Positions 33,292 to 41,351 of a stretch of DNA of 64,000 nt are shown here, piece after piece. Under the pieces are notes generated by a model. The model was not told the origin of the DNA. It worked only from the letters and a program-made list of their open reading frames with translations, and searched no databases. Position numbers and translations under genes: made by a program. This DNA comes from Egibacteraceae bacterium. GTDB lineage: Bacteria > Actinomycetota > Nitriliruptoria > Euzebyales > Egibacteraceae. Where the stretch lies: assembly GCA_030447925.1 (NCBI GenBank), contig JAUJNX010000001.1, forward strand, positions 1,084,973-1,148,972, written 5' to 3'. Within the stretch, counting starts at the first letter, position 1. Each line of letters begins with the position of its first letter.

Positions 33292-33789
33292 ATGCGCAGG
33301 ACGGTCAGGGTCACGAGCGCCACGCTCCCCGAGGAGCGGCTGGGTCGCGCGATCGCGCAGCTGCCCCCGTCGGCGCGCCGTGCGCTGGCCGAGGTCGCCG
33401 ACCGCGAGGACCTGCCGCTGGTGGCGGGGTCCTGGGAGGACGGGTCCGGCGGCTGCCTGGTGGCCAACGTGCTGCGCGCCGCCCCGCGAGCCGGGCTCGC
33501 CGACGACCGGACGCTGGACCTGCGCGTCCTGGACCTGCTGCCGGAGCTGTCCAGCCGCGACCTCAACCTGCTGATCGTGGCCTGGGACGAGGCCTCCGAG
33601 CAGGAGCTCGGAAGGAGGGGCACGACGCTGTCGACGCGTCGGGCGGCGGACGCGGAGGGGCGGGTCGGGGACCCGGCCCTGCGGCGGCTGCTGCGCGGCG
33701 CCCTGGCCCGCGCCGGGGTGGCGTCCCCCGGCGCGGACCTCGTGCCCGGACCGTCGCCCGCTACTGCGGGGGCCGCGTCCCCAGCGTGA
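33292..33789 (+). CDS. Hypothetical protein
   Basis: 165 residues. The central part (GGCLVANVLRAAPRAGLADD and LDLLPELSSRDLNLLIVAWD) looks like a small folded domain and is conserved-looking in codon use, but I do not recognise a family. The ATG follows GGAGGA. Its last 29 bases overlap the convergent htrA-like gene. It is divergent from rnhB. Confidence 0.6.
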   Translation: MRRTVRVTSATLPEERLGRAIAQLPPSARRALAEVADREDLPLVAGSWEDGSGGCLVANVLRAAPRAGLADDRTLDLRVLDLLPELSSRDLNLLIVAWDEASEQELGRRGTTLSTRRAADAEGRVGDPALRRLLRGALARAGVASPGADLVPGPSPATAGAASPA

Positions 33790-35278
33790 CCTGCACCTGG
33801 CGCACGTCGCCGTCGCGGACGACGTCGAGGGTGACGGTGTCCCCCGGCCGGTAGCCGCGGACCCCGCCGGTGAGGTCGCCGGAGCCGGTGACCACCTCGC
33901 CGTCGATGGCCACGACCACGTCGCCCTGCTGGAGGCCCGCCTGCTCGGCGGGGGTGCCCGCCTCGATCCGGGCGATGACCGCGCCCTCCTCCGGCTCGAC
34001 GCCGAGGGTGGCCGCGTCCTGGGACGACACGCCCAGGTAGGCGTACTGCACGGCCCCGTCCTCGATGAGCTGCGGGACGACCGCCGCGACGGTGGTGACC
34101 GGGATCGCGAAGCCGACGCCGCTGTTGGTCCCGCTCTCCGACAGGATCGCGGTGTTGATGCCGATGAGCTGGCCGCGCGCGTTCAGCAGCGCGCCCCCGG
34201 AGTTGCCGGGGTTGATCGCCGCGTCGGTCTGCAGGACGTCGGGCAGGACGTTCTCGCCCGGCACCCGCAGGTTGCGACCGGTCGCGGAGATGATCCCCTG
34301 GGTCACCGTGCTCTCCAGGCTGAACGGCGACCCGATCGCGATCGCGGTGTCGCCCACCGCGGGGGCGCTGTCGGCGAAGGGCAGCGGGGTCAGGGCCGGC
34401 GCGTCCTGGACCTGCAGCACCGCGAGGTCGGACAGCGGGTCGGTGCCCACGACCTCCGCGTCGACCGTGCCGGCGTCGGGCAGCTGTACCCGGACCTGCT
34501 GGGCGCCCTCGACGACGTGGTTGTTGGTGATGAGGTAGCCGTCCTCGGAGTACACAACGGCCGAGCCGGAGCCATCGCCCTGCGCGCCGACGACCTGGAC
34601 CAGGGCGACGGACGGCAGCGCGGTCTCGGCGATCTCGCCGACCGACGCGCCCTCGGGCAGCGGGGTCCCGGCGGGCGGCTGCGCCACGCCGTCGTCCGCC
34701 CGGTTGGCGACCTGCTGCGCGGCCGGGCGGACCGCGCCGCCCTCGTCCGCGGAGCTGGTGATGCCCAGGGTGATGGCCGCGGAGACGATCGCGGCGATCA
34801 GGGCGCTGACGATCGCCGTGGTGAGCATCGACGCGGGCCGGTGCTGACGGCCGCGCGGGTCGTCGACCAGGCGGCCGGCGGGGTCGCCCGGTTCGCCCGG
34901 CCCGCCCGGCCCGCCCGGCGCCCCCGGCGTCCCCGGCGTCCCCGGCGCGGCGAGGATGAGGGTGTCGTCCGCCGGCGGTGAGCCCCAGCCCTGCGCCGCG
35001 GCCGCCCCGGCCCCCCAGGTCGGCGCGGCGCCCCAGGTGGGCGCGGCGCCCGCGGGCCGCTCCCAGCCGCCGTCCTGCCCGCCCCACCCCGGCGCGGGCG
35101 CGGCGGGGCGCTCCCACGGGGCGGGCGGCGCGTCGCCCGGCAGGGCCGGGTGCCCGGGCGCGGCGGGCATGCGCACCGTGTCCGCGGTGGCGGGGGGCGG
35201 CGCCGGCGCGGTCCCCCCGGGGGCGGGCTGGTCGTGGGGGTCGCCGGGGTCGCCGGCCGGTCGCCTGTCGGGGTTCAT
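33761..35278 (-). CDS. HtrA/DegP-type membrane-anchored serine protease with PDZ domain
   Basis: 506 residues. A 150-residue Pro/Gly-rich cytoplasmic tail (repeats PTWGA and collagen-like GTPGTPGAPGGPGG) is followed by one membrane helix (about 151-173). The trypsin-like protease domain has H254 (TNNHVVEG), D284 (LSDLAVLQV) and S360 (NPGNSGGALL). A PDZ domain covers about 405-506 (YLGVSSQDAATLGVEP, AEQAGLQQGDVVVAIDGEVV). All catalytic residues are present. It should act outside the membrane in protein quality control. It is divergent from a two-component system, like pepD beside mprAB in mycobacteria, so stress control by that system is plausible. Confidence 0.9.
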   Translation of the reverse strand: MNPDRRPAGDPGDPHDQPAPGGTAPAPPPATADTVRMPAAPGHPALPGDAPPAPWERPAAPAPGWGGQDGGWERPAGAAPTWGAAPTWGAGAAAAQGWGSPPADDTLILAAPGTPGTPGAPGGPGGPGEPGDPAGRLVDDPRGRQHRPASMLTTAIVSALIAAIVSAAITLGITSSADEGGAVRPAAQQVANRADDGVAQPPAGTPLPEGASVGEIAETALPSVALVQVVGAQGDGSGSAVVYSEDGYLITNNHVVEGAQQVRVQLPDAGTVDAEVVGTDPLSDLAVLQVQDAPALTPLPFADSAPAVGDTAIAIGSPFSLESTVTQGIISATGRNLRVPGENVLPDVLQTDAAINPGNSGGALLNARGQLIGINTAILSESGTNSGVGFAIPVTTVAAVVPQLIEDGAVQYAYLGVSSQDAATLGVEPEEGAVIARIEAGTPAEQAGLQQGDVVVAIDGEVVTGSGDLTGGVRGYRPGDTVTLDVVRDGDVRQVQVTLGTRPPQ

Positions 35279-35435
35279 GCTCCGCCTCTCGATCGTCCTC
35301 GCGGGGCGCCGTGCCCCTGCCACGCGCCGCCTGCGGCACACTCGTTGGGGCCCACCGTAGGCAGCATCGGCCCAACCACGCTGCCGGAGCGGGTCAACAA
35401 CGCGCAAAGTCCCCACGAGCAGCTCCGGGAACCAT

Positions 35436-36140
35436 GTGACCGACGCGACGCGCAGGGAGCCCTTCGTCCTCCTGGTCGAGGACGACGACGGCATCGCCAC
35501 CCCGCTGGCCGCCGCCCTGCGCACCCACGGCTACGGCGTGGAGCGGGTCGCGACGGGCCGCCAGGCGCTCGCGCGCGCCCGGGCGGGCGCGGACGCGGTC
35601 GTCCTGGACCTCGGGCTGCCCGACATCGACGGCGTCGAGGTGGCCCGCCGCCTCCGCGACCTCGTCCCAGGCGTGCCGGTGCTGATGCTGACCGCCCGCA
35701 CCACCGAGGCCGACGTCGTCGTGGGGCTGGACGCCGGCGCCGACGACTACGTGACCAAGCCGTTCCGCCTGGCGGAGCTGCTGGCCCGCCTGCGCGCCCT
35801 CCTGCGCCGGGCGGGCGAGGCCCGCGGCGCCGAGGAGGCCGGCACCCTCAGCGCCCAGGACGTGCGCGTGGACCGCGCGGCGCGCCGGGCGTGGCGCGGC
35901 GACGAGGAGCTGGAGCTGTCCGCCAAGGAGTTCGACCTGCTCGCGCTGCTGGTCGGGTCGGCCGGCACCGTGCTGACCCGCGAGCGGATCATGGAGCAGG
36001 TCTGGGACACCAACTGGTTCGGGTCGACCAAGACCCTGGACATGCACGTGTCGTGGCTGCGCCGCAAGCTCGGTGACGACGCATCGGCTCCCCGCTACGT
36101 GACCACGGTGCGCGGCGTGGGCTTCCGCTTCGAGCCATGA
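35436..36140 (+). CDS. OmpR-family response regulator
   Basis: 234 residues. The receiver domain (about 9-125) has the acidic pocket LVEDDDG, the phosphorylated D58 (VVLDLGLPD) and the switch lysine in YVTKPF. The winged helix (about 140-232) has LSAKEFDLLALLVGSAGTVL and RYVTTVRGVGFRFEP. The GTG at 35436 is used because an ATG two bases earlier runs into a stop. The stop overlaps the kinase start (ATGA). Its target is probably the divergent htrA-like gene. Confidence 0.92.
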   Translation: MTDATRREPFVLLVEDDDGIATPLAAALRTHGYGVERVATGRQALARARAGADAVVLDLGLPDIDGVEVARRLRDLVPGVPVLMLTARTTEADVVVGLDAGADDYVTKPFRLAELLARLRALLRRAGEARGAEEAGTLSAQDVRVDRAARRAWRGDEELELSAKEFDLLALLVGSAGTVLTRERIMEQVWDTNWFGSTKTLDMHVSWLRRKLGDDASAPRYVTTVRGVGFRFEP

Positions 36141-37540
36141 GGCAGCGGCTCCTGCAGTCCACGCTGCTGGCGGTCGGCGTCGCCGTCGCGCTGCTGGGCC
36201 TGCCGCTGCTGCTCGCCTTCGAGCAGCTCGCGGAGCAGGAGCAGCTCGCGGAGCTGGAGGAGCAGAGCGACGCGCTGCTGACCGCGATCGAGCAGGTGAG
36301 CGACCCCGGCCTGCCGCTGGACCAGCGCTTCGCGGTCCTGCGCGAGTACCGCACGCCGGAGCGCCGGCTCACGGTGTTCCGCCGGGTGGGGCCGACCGAG
36401 TACGCGCGCGTGTGGCCGCCGGGGGACGGCGGCGACCACCCCCGCTTCGACGACGACCTGGAGCAGGCCGCGCGCGGCGACGTCGGGCGCGTCTACCGCG
36501 ACGGCACGTTCGCGGTCAGCGTGCCGGTCGCCATCGGCGAGGAGGAGTTCCTCCTGCGCGTGCTGCGCGACGACGAGGAGCTCCACGGCCAGATCGTCCG
36601 CGCCCGGCTCAGCCTGCTGGTGCTCGCCCTGGTCTCCTTCGGCGCCGCGGGCATGGCGGCGCTGTGGCAGGGCAAGCGCTTCGCGGTCCCGCTGGAGCAC
36701 CTGGCGGTGTCGGCGCGCCGGCTGGGGGAGGGCGACTTCTCGGCGCGGGCGCCGCGCAGCGGCCTGCCCGAGCCCGACGAGGTGGCCGCGGCGCTGGACT
36801 CCACCGCCGACCGGCTCGCGGTGATGCTGGAGCGCAGCCGGTCGTTCAGCGCCGACGCGAGCCACCAGCTGCGCACCCCGCTGACCGCCCTGCGCCTGGA
36901 CCTGGAGGCGCTGGAGGCGGCGGGCGCCGACCCGGCCCTGGTGGCGGCCGCGGTCAGCGAGGCCGACCGGCTGGAGGCGACGATCGCGGAGCTGCTCGCC
37001 CTGGCCGAGGCCCCGCACGGCGAGGAGTCCCTGGACGTCACCGAGCTCGTCGCCCAGCGCCTGGACGCCTGGCGGTCACTGGCCCGCGCGCAGGGCCGGG
37101 AGGTGGTCCTGGACGCCGCACCGGTCCCGCCGGTGCGCGCCCGCGGCGCGGCGCTGGGCCAGAGCCTCCAGGTGCTGCTCGACAACGCGCTGGAGTACGG
37201 GGCGGGCACCATCACCGTCAGCGTGGCGCACGTCGCGGGCGGGGTCCGCGTGTGCGTCGGGGACGAGGGGCCGGGGATCCCCGAGGACCGCGAGGCGACC
37301 CTGTTCCGCCCGACGGGCCTGCTGCGCGCCCCGACGGCCGGTGGCTGGGGGCGCCGCACGGTCACCGCGGCCCGCCCGGTGGCGGTCAACGGCCACGCCG
37401 GGCGGGGCCTGCCGCTGGCCCGGTCGCTGGTCGAGGCGGAGGGCGGCCGGCTGATCCTGGAGCGCGCCCGCCCGGGCGCGGTGCTGTGCCTGCTGCTCCC
37501 CGCCCACCTGCCGGAACCGCCGCCCGCAGCGCCGGCCTGA
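36137..37540 (+). CDS. Membrane sensor histidine kinase
   Basis: 467 residues: a first membrane helix (about 7-27), an extracytoplasmic sensor of about 130 residues starting with a Glu/Gln-rich coiled stretch, a second helix (about 157-177), HAMP, and a dimerisation domain with H243 (FSADASHQLRTPLTALRLDL). The ATPase domain has the N box (LLDNALEYGAG), G1 (VGDEGPGIP) and G2 (GRGLPLARSLVEAEGG). About 25 residues rich in Arg and Thr separate G1/F-box from G2, longer than usual. Coupled to the response regulator. Confidence 0.9.
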   Translation: MRQRLLQSTLLAVGVAVALLGLPLLLAFEQLAEQEQLAELEEQSDALLTAIEQVSDPGLPLDQRFAVLREYRTPERRLTVFRRVGPTEYARVWPPGDGGDHPRFDDDLEQAARGDVGRVYRDGTFAVSVPVAIGEEEFLLRVLRDDEELHGQIVRARLSLLVLALVSFGAAGMAALWQGKRFAVPLEHLAVSARRLGEGDFSARAPRSGLPEPDEVAAALDSTADRLAVMLERSRSFSADASHQLRTPLTALRLDLEALEAAGADPALVAAAVSEADRLEATIAELLALAEAPHGEESLDVTELVAQRLDAWRSLARAQGREVVLDAAPVPPVRARGAALGQSLQVLLDNALEYGAGTITVSVAHVAGGVRVCVGDEGPGIPEDREATLFRPTGLLRAPTAGGWGRRTVTAARPVAVNGHAGRGLPLARSLVEAEGGRLILERARPGAVLCLLLPAHLPEPPPAAPA

Positions 37541-37559
37541 ACCCGCCCCGGAACTGGCA

Positions 37560-37588
37560 GACGGCCCCCGGCGTTGCCCGGAGCCGTC
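37560..37588 (+). terminator. Hairpin after the histidine kinase
   Basis: GACGGC and GCCGTC form the outer stem, and an inner CCGG pairs with CCGG. It lies 20 bases after the kinase stop and is followed by a pyrimidine-rich stretch (CCCCCCTTCCCCTT). Confidence 0.5.
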
Positions 37589-37681
37589 CCCCCTTCCCCT
37601 TGGGGGACGACCCCGCTGGCACCGGGGACCGTCTGGTGGCGAGGACGTTAGGGGTCGCCCGCGGGCAGCGTCAATCGCGCC

Positions 37682-37928
37682 GTCCACAAGCTTGTCCCCA
37701 TCCTGTGGAGCAGGGTCGCAACGACGCGGGAAACGGACCCTCGCCTGTGGATGACGTGGTGTGGACGAGGGCACCCCTTGGGGCACTTCTCCCCACCCAC
37801 AGGCCGCTGACCAGCGGGGATGCTGCCCAGTGCCTGTGGAACAGGAATTCTCACGAGCTTTTTCGGGCGCGAGGACCTTCACCAGCAGTAGCGGGGCGAT
37901 AACGCCCCGAAGTCCCCCCTGTGGACGA
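37682..37928. repeat. Cluster of CCTGTGGA octamers in a 422-base non-coding region
   Basis: The gap 37541-37962 lies between two convergent genes and holds no gene. It contains CCTGTGGA at 37702, 37744, 37833 and 37918, a related TGTGGACGA at 37760, GTCCACA at 37682, TTGTCCCCA at 37692 and CCCACAGG at 37796. Several match the actinomycete DnaA box (TTGTCCACA / TGTGGATAA) with one mismatch. An AT-rich patch with a T run lies at 37846-37863. The same octamer also occurs in the gaps at 8105 (reverse) and 15814. Function unknown. Confidence 0.6.
37892..37909. terminator. Hairpin with ATAA loop
   Basis: CGGGGCG-ATAA-CGCCCCG is a perfect 7-base stem. It lies 54 bases beyond the stop of the minus-strand gene ending at 37963, and could end either that transcript or one from the repeat region. 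Confidence 0.4.
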
Positions 37929-37962
37929 AGGGAGTGGTCCCTCTGGGGGGAGCCCGCGCTGG

Positions 37963-39264
37963 CTAGTCCAGGTCCAGGCCGCTGGGGTCATCGGGGACGG
38001 GCGGCAGGTCGGCGGCGTCGGGCAGGTCGCCCGCCTCCGCCTCGGCCGCGGCCATCCGCACGAGCCAGCGGCTGGGCTCGGCGAGCTCCGCCGGGGTGGG
38101 CAGCGCCTCGGGCCCGGCCCACACCCGGTCCAGGCCCGCCTGACCGCGCGCGGCGATGACCGCCTGGCAGAACGCGGCGCCGGCGCGCAGGTCGGTGGGC
38201 TTGAGGTCCAGGCCGATGAGCTGCTCCAGCGCGCGCTCGCCGGCGCCCTTCTCCGCCCGGCGCCGGCGCACCGCCTCCTCCAGGCGGCCCAGCGACGGCA
38301 GCTTGTCCCCGGCGGCGGCGCGGACGACGGTCTCGACCCAGCCCTCGGTGAAGGCCACGAGCGCCTGCAGGCGGTCCAGGACCTCGCGCTGGGCGGGGGT
38401 CGGCTCGACGCGGAAGGCGTCAGGGCCCTCCAGCGCCTCGCGCAGCTTGGACGGGTCGCTGAGCGCGGCGGGGTCCAGGCCCATCCCGCCGAGGCTCTCC
38501 AGCAGGCTGCTGGGGTCGAAGTCGGCCGCCGAGGCGAACCGGCGGACGAGGTCGGCGAGGTGCTCGCGCAGCCACGGCCGCCCGGCGAACTGGCGGCGGT
38601 GCGCGGCCTCGCGCAGGGCCAGCCAGTACCGGAACTCGGTGGGGTCGAAGTCGTAGTCGGCCGCGAAGCGCCGGGCGGTGTCGCCGACGGTCCCCACGAT
38701 CGCGGGGTCCACGGTGGGGACGCCCAGGTCGTAGGTGCCGAACAGCTGGCCCGCGAGCTGGCCGGAGATCCCCCCGACCTGGACGCCGTAGAGCATGGCG
38801 CCCATCGGGCCGAGCATGCCGCCGAGGTCGGGCATCCCCACCCCGGCCGGCAGGTCGCCGCCCTGCAGCAGCCCACGGCCGAGGGCGGCGCCCATGCCGT
38901 CCGCCACGGGCTCCACGTACAGCCCCAGCCCGCCGGCGGCGTTGGCCAGGCGGATCCACTCCACCTCGCTGAGCGCGCGGACGGGGCCCTCCACGGCGGG
39001 CAGGTCGGTGACGGCGTCCAGCCACAGCTCGGCGACCGAGACGGCCTGCGCCAGCTCCTCGGCGTCGCGGTCCCCGCGGGGCAGCGCCCGCGCGCTGGCG
39101 GTGTCGCGCGCCGCGGCCTGCGCCACCGCGGTCTGGGTGGCGAGGTCCCAGTTGACGGGGCCGCCCCGCCAGGACATGACCTTGGCCAGCTCCTGGAACA
39201 GGGGGACGCCGGCGAACATGCGCGGATCGAACCCGCCGGGGCCGCCCGAGAACGGATCGCTCAT
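37963..39264 (-). CDS. DUF2342 zinc-metalloprotease-like hydrolase
   Basis: 433 residues of the actinomycete DUF2342 (TIGR03624-type) family, annotated as putative zinc-dependent metalloprotease. The segment where HExxH is expected reads LALREAAHRRQFAGRPWL: only the second histidine is kept, with Arg at the first position. Other conserved parts are GGPVNWDLATQTAVAQAAA, the glycine/methionine-rich centre (MPDLGGMLGPMGAMLYGVQV) and AFTEGWVETVV. Proteolysis is therefore doubtful. Function unknown. Confidence 0.8.
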   Translation of the reverse strand: MSDPFSGGPGGFDPRMFAGVPLFQELAKVMSWRGGPVNWDLATQTAVAQAAARDTASARALPRGDRDAEELAQAVSVAELWLDAVTDLPAVEGPVRALSEVEWIRLANAAGGLGLYVEPVADGMGAALGRGLLQGGDLPAGVGMPDLGGMLGPMGAMLYGVQVGGISGQLAGQLFGTYDLGVPTVDPAIVGTVGDTARRFAADYDFDPTEFRYWLALREAAHRRQFAGRPWLREHLADLVRRFASAADFDPSSLLESLGGMGLDPAALSDPSKLREALEGPDAFRVEPTPAQREVLDRLQALVAFTEGWVETVVRAAAGDKLPSLGRLEEAVRRRRAEKGAGERALEQLIGLDLKPTDLRAGAAFCQAVIAARGQAGLDRVWAGPEALPTPAELAEPSRWLVRMAAAEAEAGDLPDAADLPPVPDDPSGLDLD

Positions 39265-39371
39265 CGCCCCATCCTAGGCCGCGTCCCCCCATGGCCGTCC
39301 CGGAGGCTTGGCTGGCGCGCCCCGACCGCGCAAGATGTCGCCGACTACGACAGCGATCAGAAGGAACGGAC

Positions 39372-39878
39372 ATGGCCAGCGCACCCCCGCCGCCCCCCGA
39401 CGACCGCGGCCCCACGGGCCCGCCCAGCTGGAGCCAGCCCCCGGCGTCCCAGCAGCCCGCCTCCCCGCCACCGCCGGACTACGGCCAGCAGCCCGGCTAC
39501 GGCGCGCCGCCGCCGGGCTACGCCGCCCCGCCGCAGCAGGGCGGCAACGGCATGGCCATCGCGGCCCTGGTCCTGGGCATCCTCAGCATCGTCTTCGGGA
39601 TCCTGTTCTTCCCGCTGGGCTTCCTGCTGGCGATCGTCGGCCTGGTGCTGGGCATCCTCGCGCTGAACCGCTCCCGGCGGTCCGGCGGTGCCGGGCGCGG
39701 GCTGGCCATCGGCGGGATCGTGACCAGCGTGCTGGGGCTGCTCGCGGCCATCGCCGCGGCCACGTTCCTGGCCAACGTCGCATCGAACCTGCTCAACAAT
39801 CCTGAGTTCCAGGACGCGCTGGAGGATCCCGAGGAGCTGGAGCAGTTCCTGGAGGAGGAGGCGGAGGGCGGCGGCTGA
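39372..39878 (+). CDS. DUF4190-type small membrane protein
   Basis: 168 residues. A Pro/Gln/Tyr/Gly-rich cytoplasmic N-terminus (1-60) precedes two membrane helices (MAIAALVLGILSIVFGILFF, and IGGIVTSVLGLLAAIAAATF) with a short basic loop (LNRSRRSGG) between. An acidic tail follows (EDPEELEQFLEEEAEGGG). The ATG at 39372 follows AAGGAACGG. The pattern is common in actinomycetes; role unknown. Confidence 0.75.
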   Translation: MASAPPPPPDDRGPTGPPSWSQPPASQQPASPPPPDYGQQPGYGAPPPGYAAPPQQGGNGMAIAALVLGILSIVFGILFFPLGFLLAIVGLVLGILALNRSRRSGGAGRGLAIGGIVTSVLGLLAAIAAATFLANVASNLLNNPEFQDALEDPEELEQFLEEEAEGGG

Positions 39879-39892
39879 ACCAGCCGTGGTAC

Positions 39893-41332
39893 ATGAGCAG
39901 CAGCTGGCCGGGTCGGACTCGGGGGTCTGGGGTGGACGAGCGCGCGGCAGATTTCGTCGAGGTCTTCCAGACGTTCCTCGAAGAGGTGGTACACCAGCAG
40001 CGGCGTGCGCAGTCTCAGGACGGCCCCGGCCTGGTGCCGGTCCTGCACGACCACCTCGGCACCGACCCGCGTCGCCTTCCGGTCGTGACCGAGGAGATCC
40101 CGTCCCATCTGTTCATCGACCTGGACGTCGCCCTCAGCGAGATACAGCTGCGCAGCGAAACCCACCAGGTGCTGGGCATCGGAGGCGGGCAGCAGCGGCG
40201 GCACCACTCGCTGAGCGAGATCCTCGAGTTGGCGGGACGGTACGGCCAGTTCCCTCTCGCCGCCGTCGACTACGCCAGCATCGCGACCGGCCCGGACACC
40301 ACCCGTCAAGCGGTGTCCTTCGGCCTGCGCCTGTTCACCTTCGACCAGGCCCCGGTGGTGGTGCTCCAACGAGCCGCCGATCGACAGCATGGCAACGCGT
40401 CCGCCTCGATGGAGGTCGTCACCCCGGCAGCCGGGGCCGCGGCGAACCTGATCGCCGCTGTCCGCACGCTCATGCTCGAGCGCTCGGTCCTGCGCGGACA
40501 GGTCCTGTCGCTCGGCGGGTCGAGCTATGAGCCGGGCGTCGGAGGCATCACCTTCCACCGGCGGCCCAGCCTCCCACCCGAGGACATCGTGCTGCCCGCC
40601 GGAGTCCTCGAGCGCGTGGAGCGACACGTCGCCGGCGTGGCCCATCACCGCGACCGGCTCCGAGCGTCGGGTCAGCACCTCAAGCGCGGGATGCTGCTGC
40701 ACGGTCCGCCGGGTACCGGCAAGACCCACACGGTGCGGTTCCTGCTCGGCGCCCTGCCGCAACTGACGGTCATCCTGCTGGCCGGCCAGTCGATCAGGTT
40801 CGTGGCCGAGGCCGCGCAGATGGCCCGCGCGCTGGCGCCGGCGCTCGTGGTGCTGGAGGACTGTGACCTGGTCGCTGAGAGCCGCGACCACTATCCCGGG
40901 GCGCAGCCCTTGCTCTTCGATGTCCTGGAGGCCCTGGACGGGCTCGGTGACGACGTCGACGTGGCGTTCCTCCTCACCACCAACCGCGTCGACGTTCTCG
41001 AACCCGCGCTGGCGCAGCGTCCGGGCCGCGTCGACCTGGCCATCGAGGTGCCCCTGCCCGACGAGGACGCCCGCCGACGTCTGATCGCCCTGTACGCCCG
41101 GGACCTGCCGTTCAGCAGCCCGGCGCTGGATCGCGCCGCGATGCGCACCAACGGCACCACGGCCTCGTTCGCCAAGGAACTCGTCCGCAGGTCGGTGCTC
41201 ATCGCCGCCGACGCCGGACGCGACACCACCGACGTCGATCTGGCGGAAGCTCTGGAGGAGATGCTCACCGAGGCCGAGGCGATCACCCGATCGCTGCTGG
41301 GGTCCGCTCCGACGATCACGGACGCCGGCTGA
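39893..41332 (+). CDS. Stand-alone AAA+ ATPase
   Basis: 479 residues. The N-terminal 200 residues match nothing I recognise. The AAA module of the FtsH/CDC48 type covers about 235-440: GPPGTGKTHT (Walker A, from G271), ALVVLEDCDLV (Walker B with a Glu-Asp pair), TTNRVD (sensor 1) and LAQRPGRVDLAIEVPLPDED (arginine fingers). There is no protease domain and no membrane helix. Codons are less GC-biased than its neighbours (CTCGAGCGCTCG, GATCGCC, CATCACC), which hints at acquisition. An alternative start is the GTG at 39932. Likely a substrate-remodelling ATPase with unknown partner. Confidence 0.78.
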   Translation: MSSSWPGRTRGSGVDERAADFVEVFQTFLEEVVHQQRRAQSQDGPGLVPVLHDHLGTDPRRLPVVTEEIPSHLFIDLDVALSEIQLRSETHQVLGIGGGQQRRHHSLSEILELAGRYGQFPLAAVDYASIATGPDTTRQAVSFGLRLFTFDQAPVVVLQRAADRQHGNASASMEVVTPAAGAAANLIAAVRTLMLERSVLRGQVLSLGGSSYEPGVGGITFHRRPSLPPEDIVLPAGVLERVERHVAGVAHHRDRLRASGQHLKRGMLLHGPPGTGKTHTVRFLLGALPQLTVILLAGQSIRFVAEAAQMARALAPALVVLEDCDLVAESRDHYPGAQPLLFDVLEALDGLGDDVDVAFLLTTNRVDVLEPALAQRPGRVDLAIEVPLPDEDARRRLIALYARDLPFSSPALDRAAMRTNGTTASFAKELVRRSVLIAADAGRDTTDVDLAEALEEMLTEAEAITRSLLGSAPTITDAG

Positions 41333-41351
41333 GGGCGGCCGCCCTGGCGGT

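Noticed and set aside
36137-37540. A frameshift in the histidine kinase between the G1 and G2 boxes
   Set aside because: The unusual 25-residue segment has normal codon use and both boxes are in the same frame, so it is taken as a real insertion.
37541-37962. Calling this region oriC outright
   Set aside because: No dnaA, dnaN, gyrB or rpmH is nearby and most sites have one or more mismatches to the DnaA box. It is reported as a repeat cluster instead.
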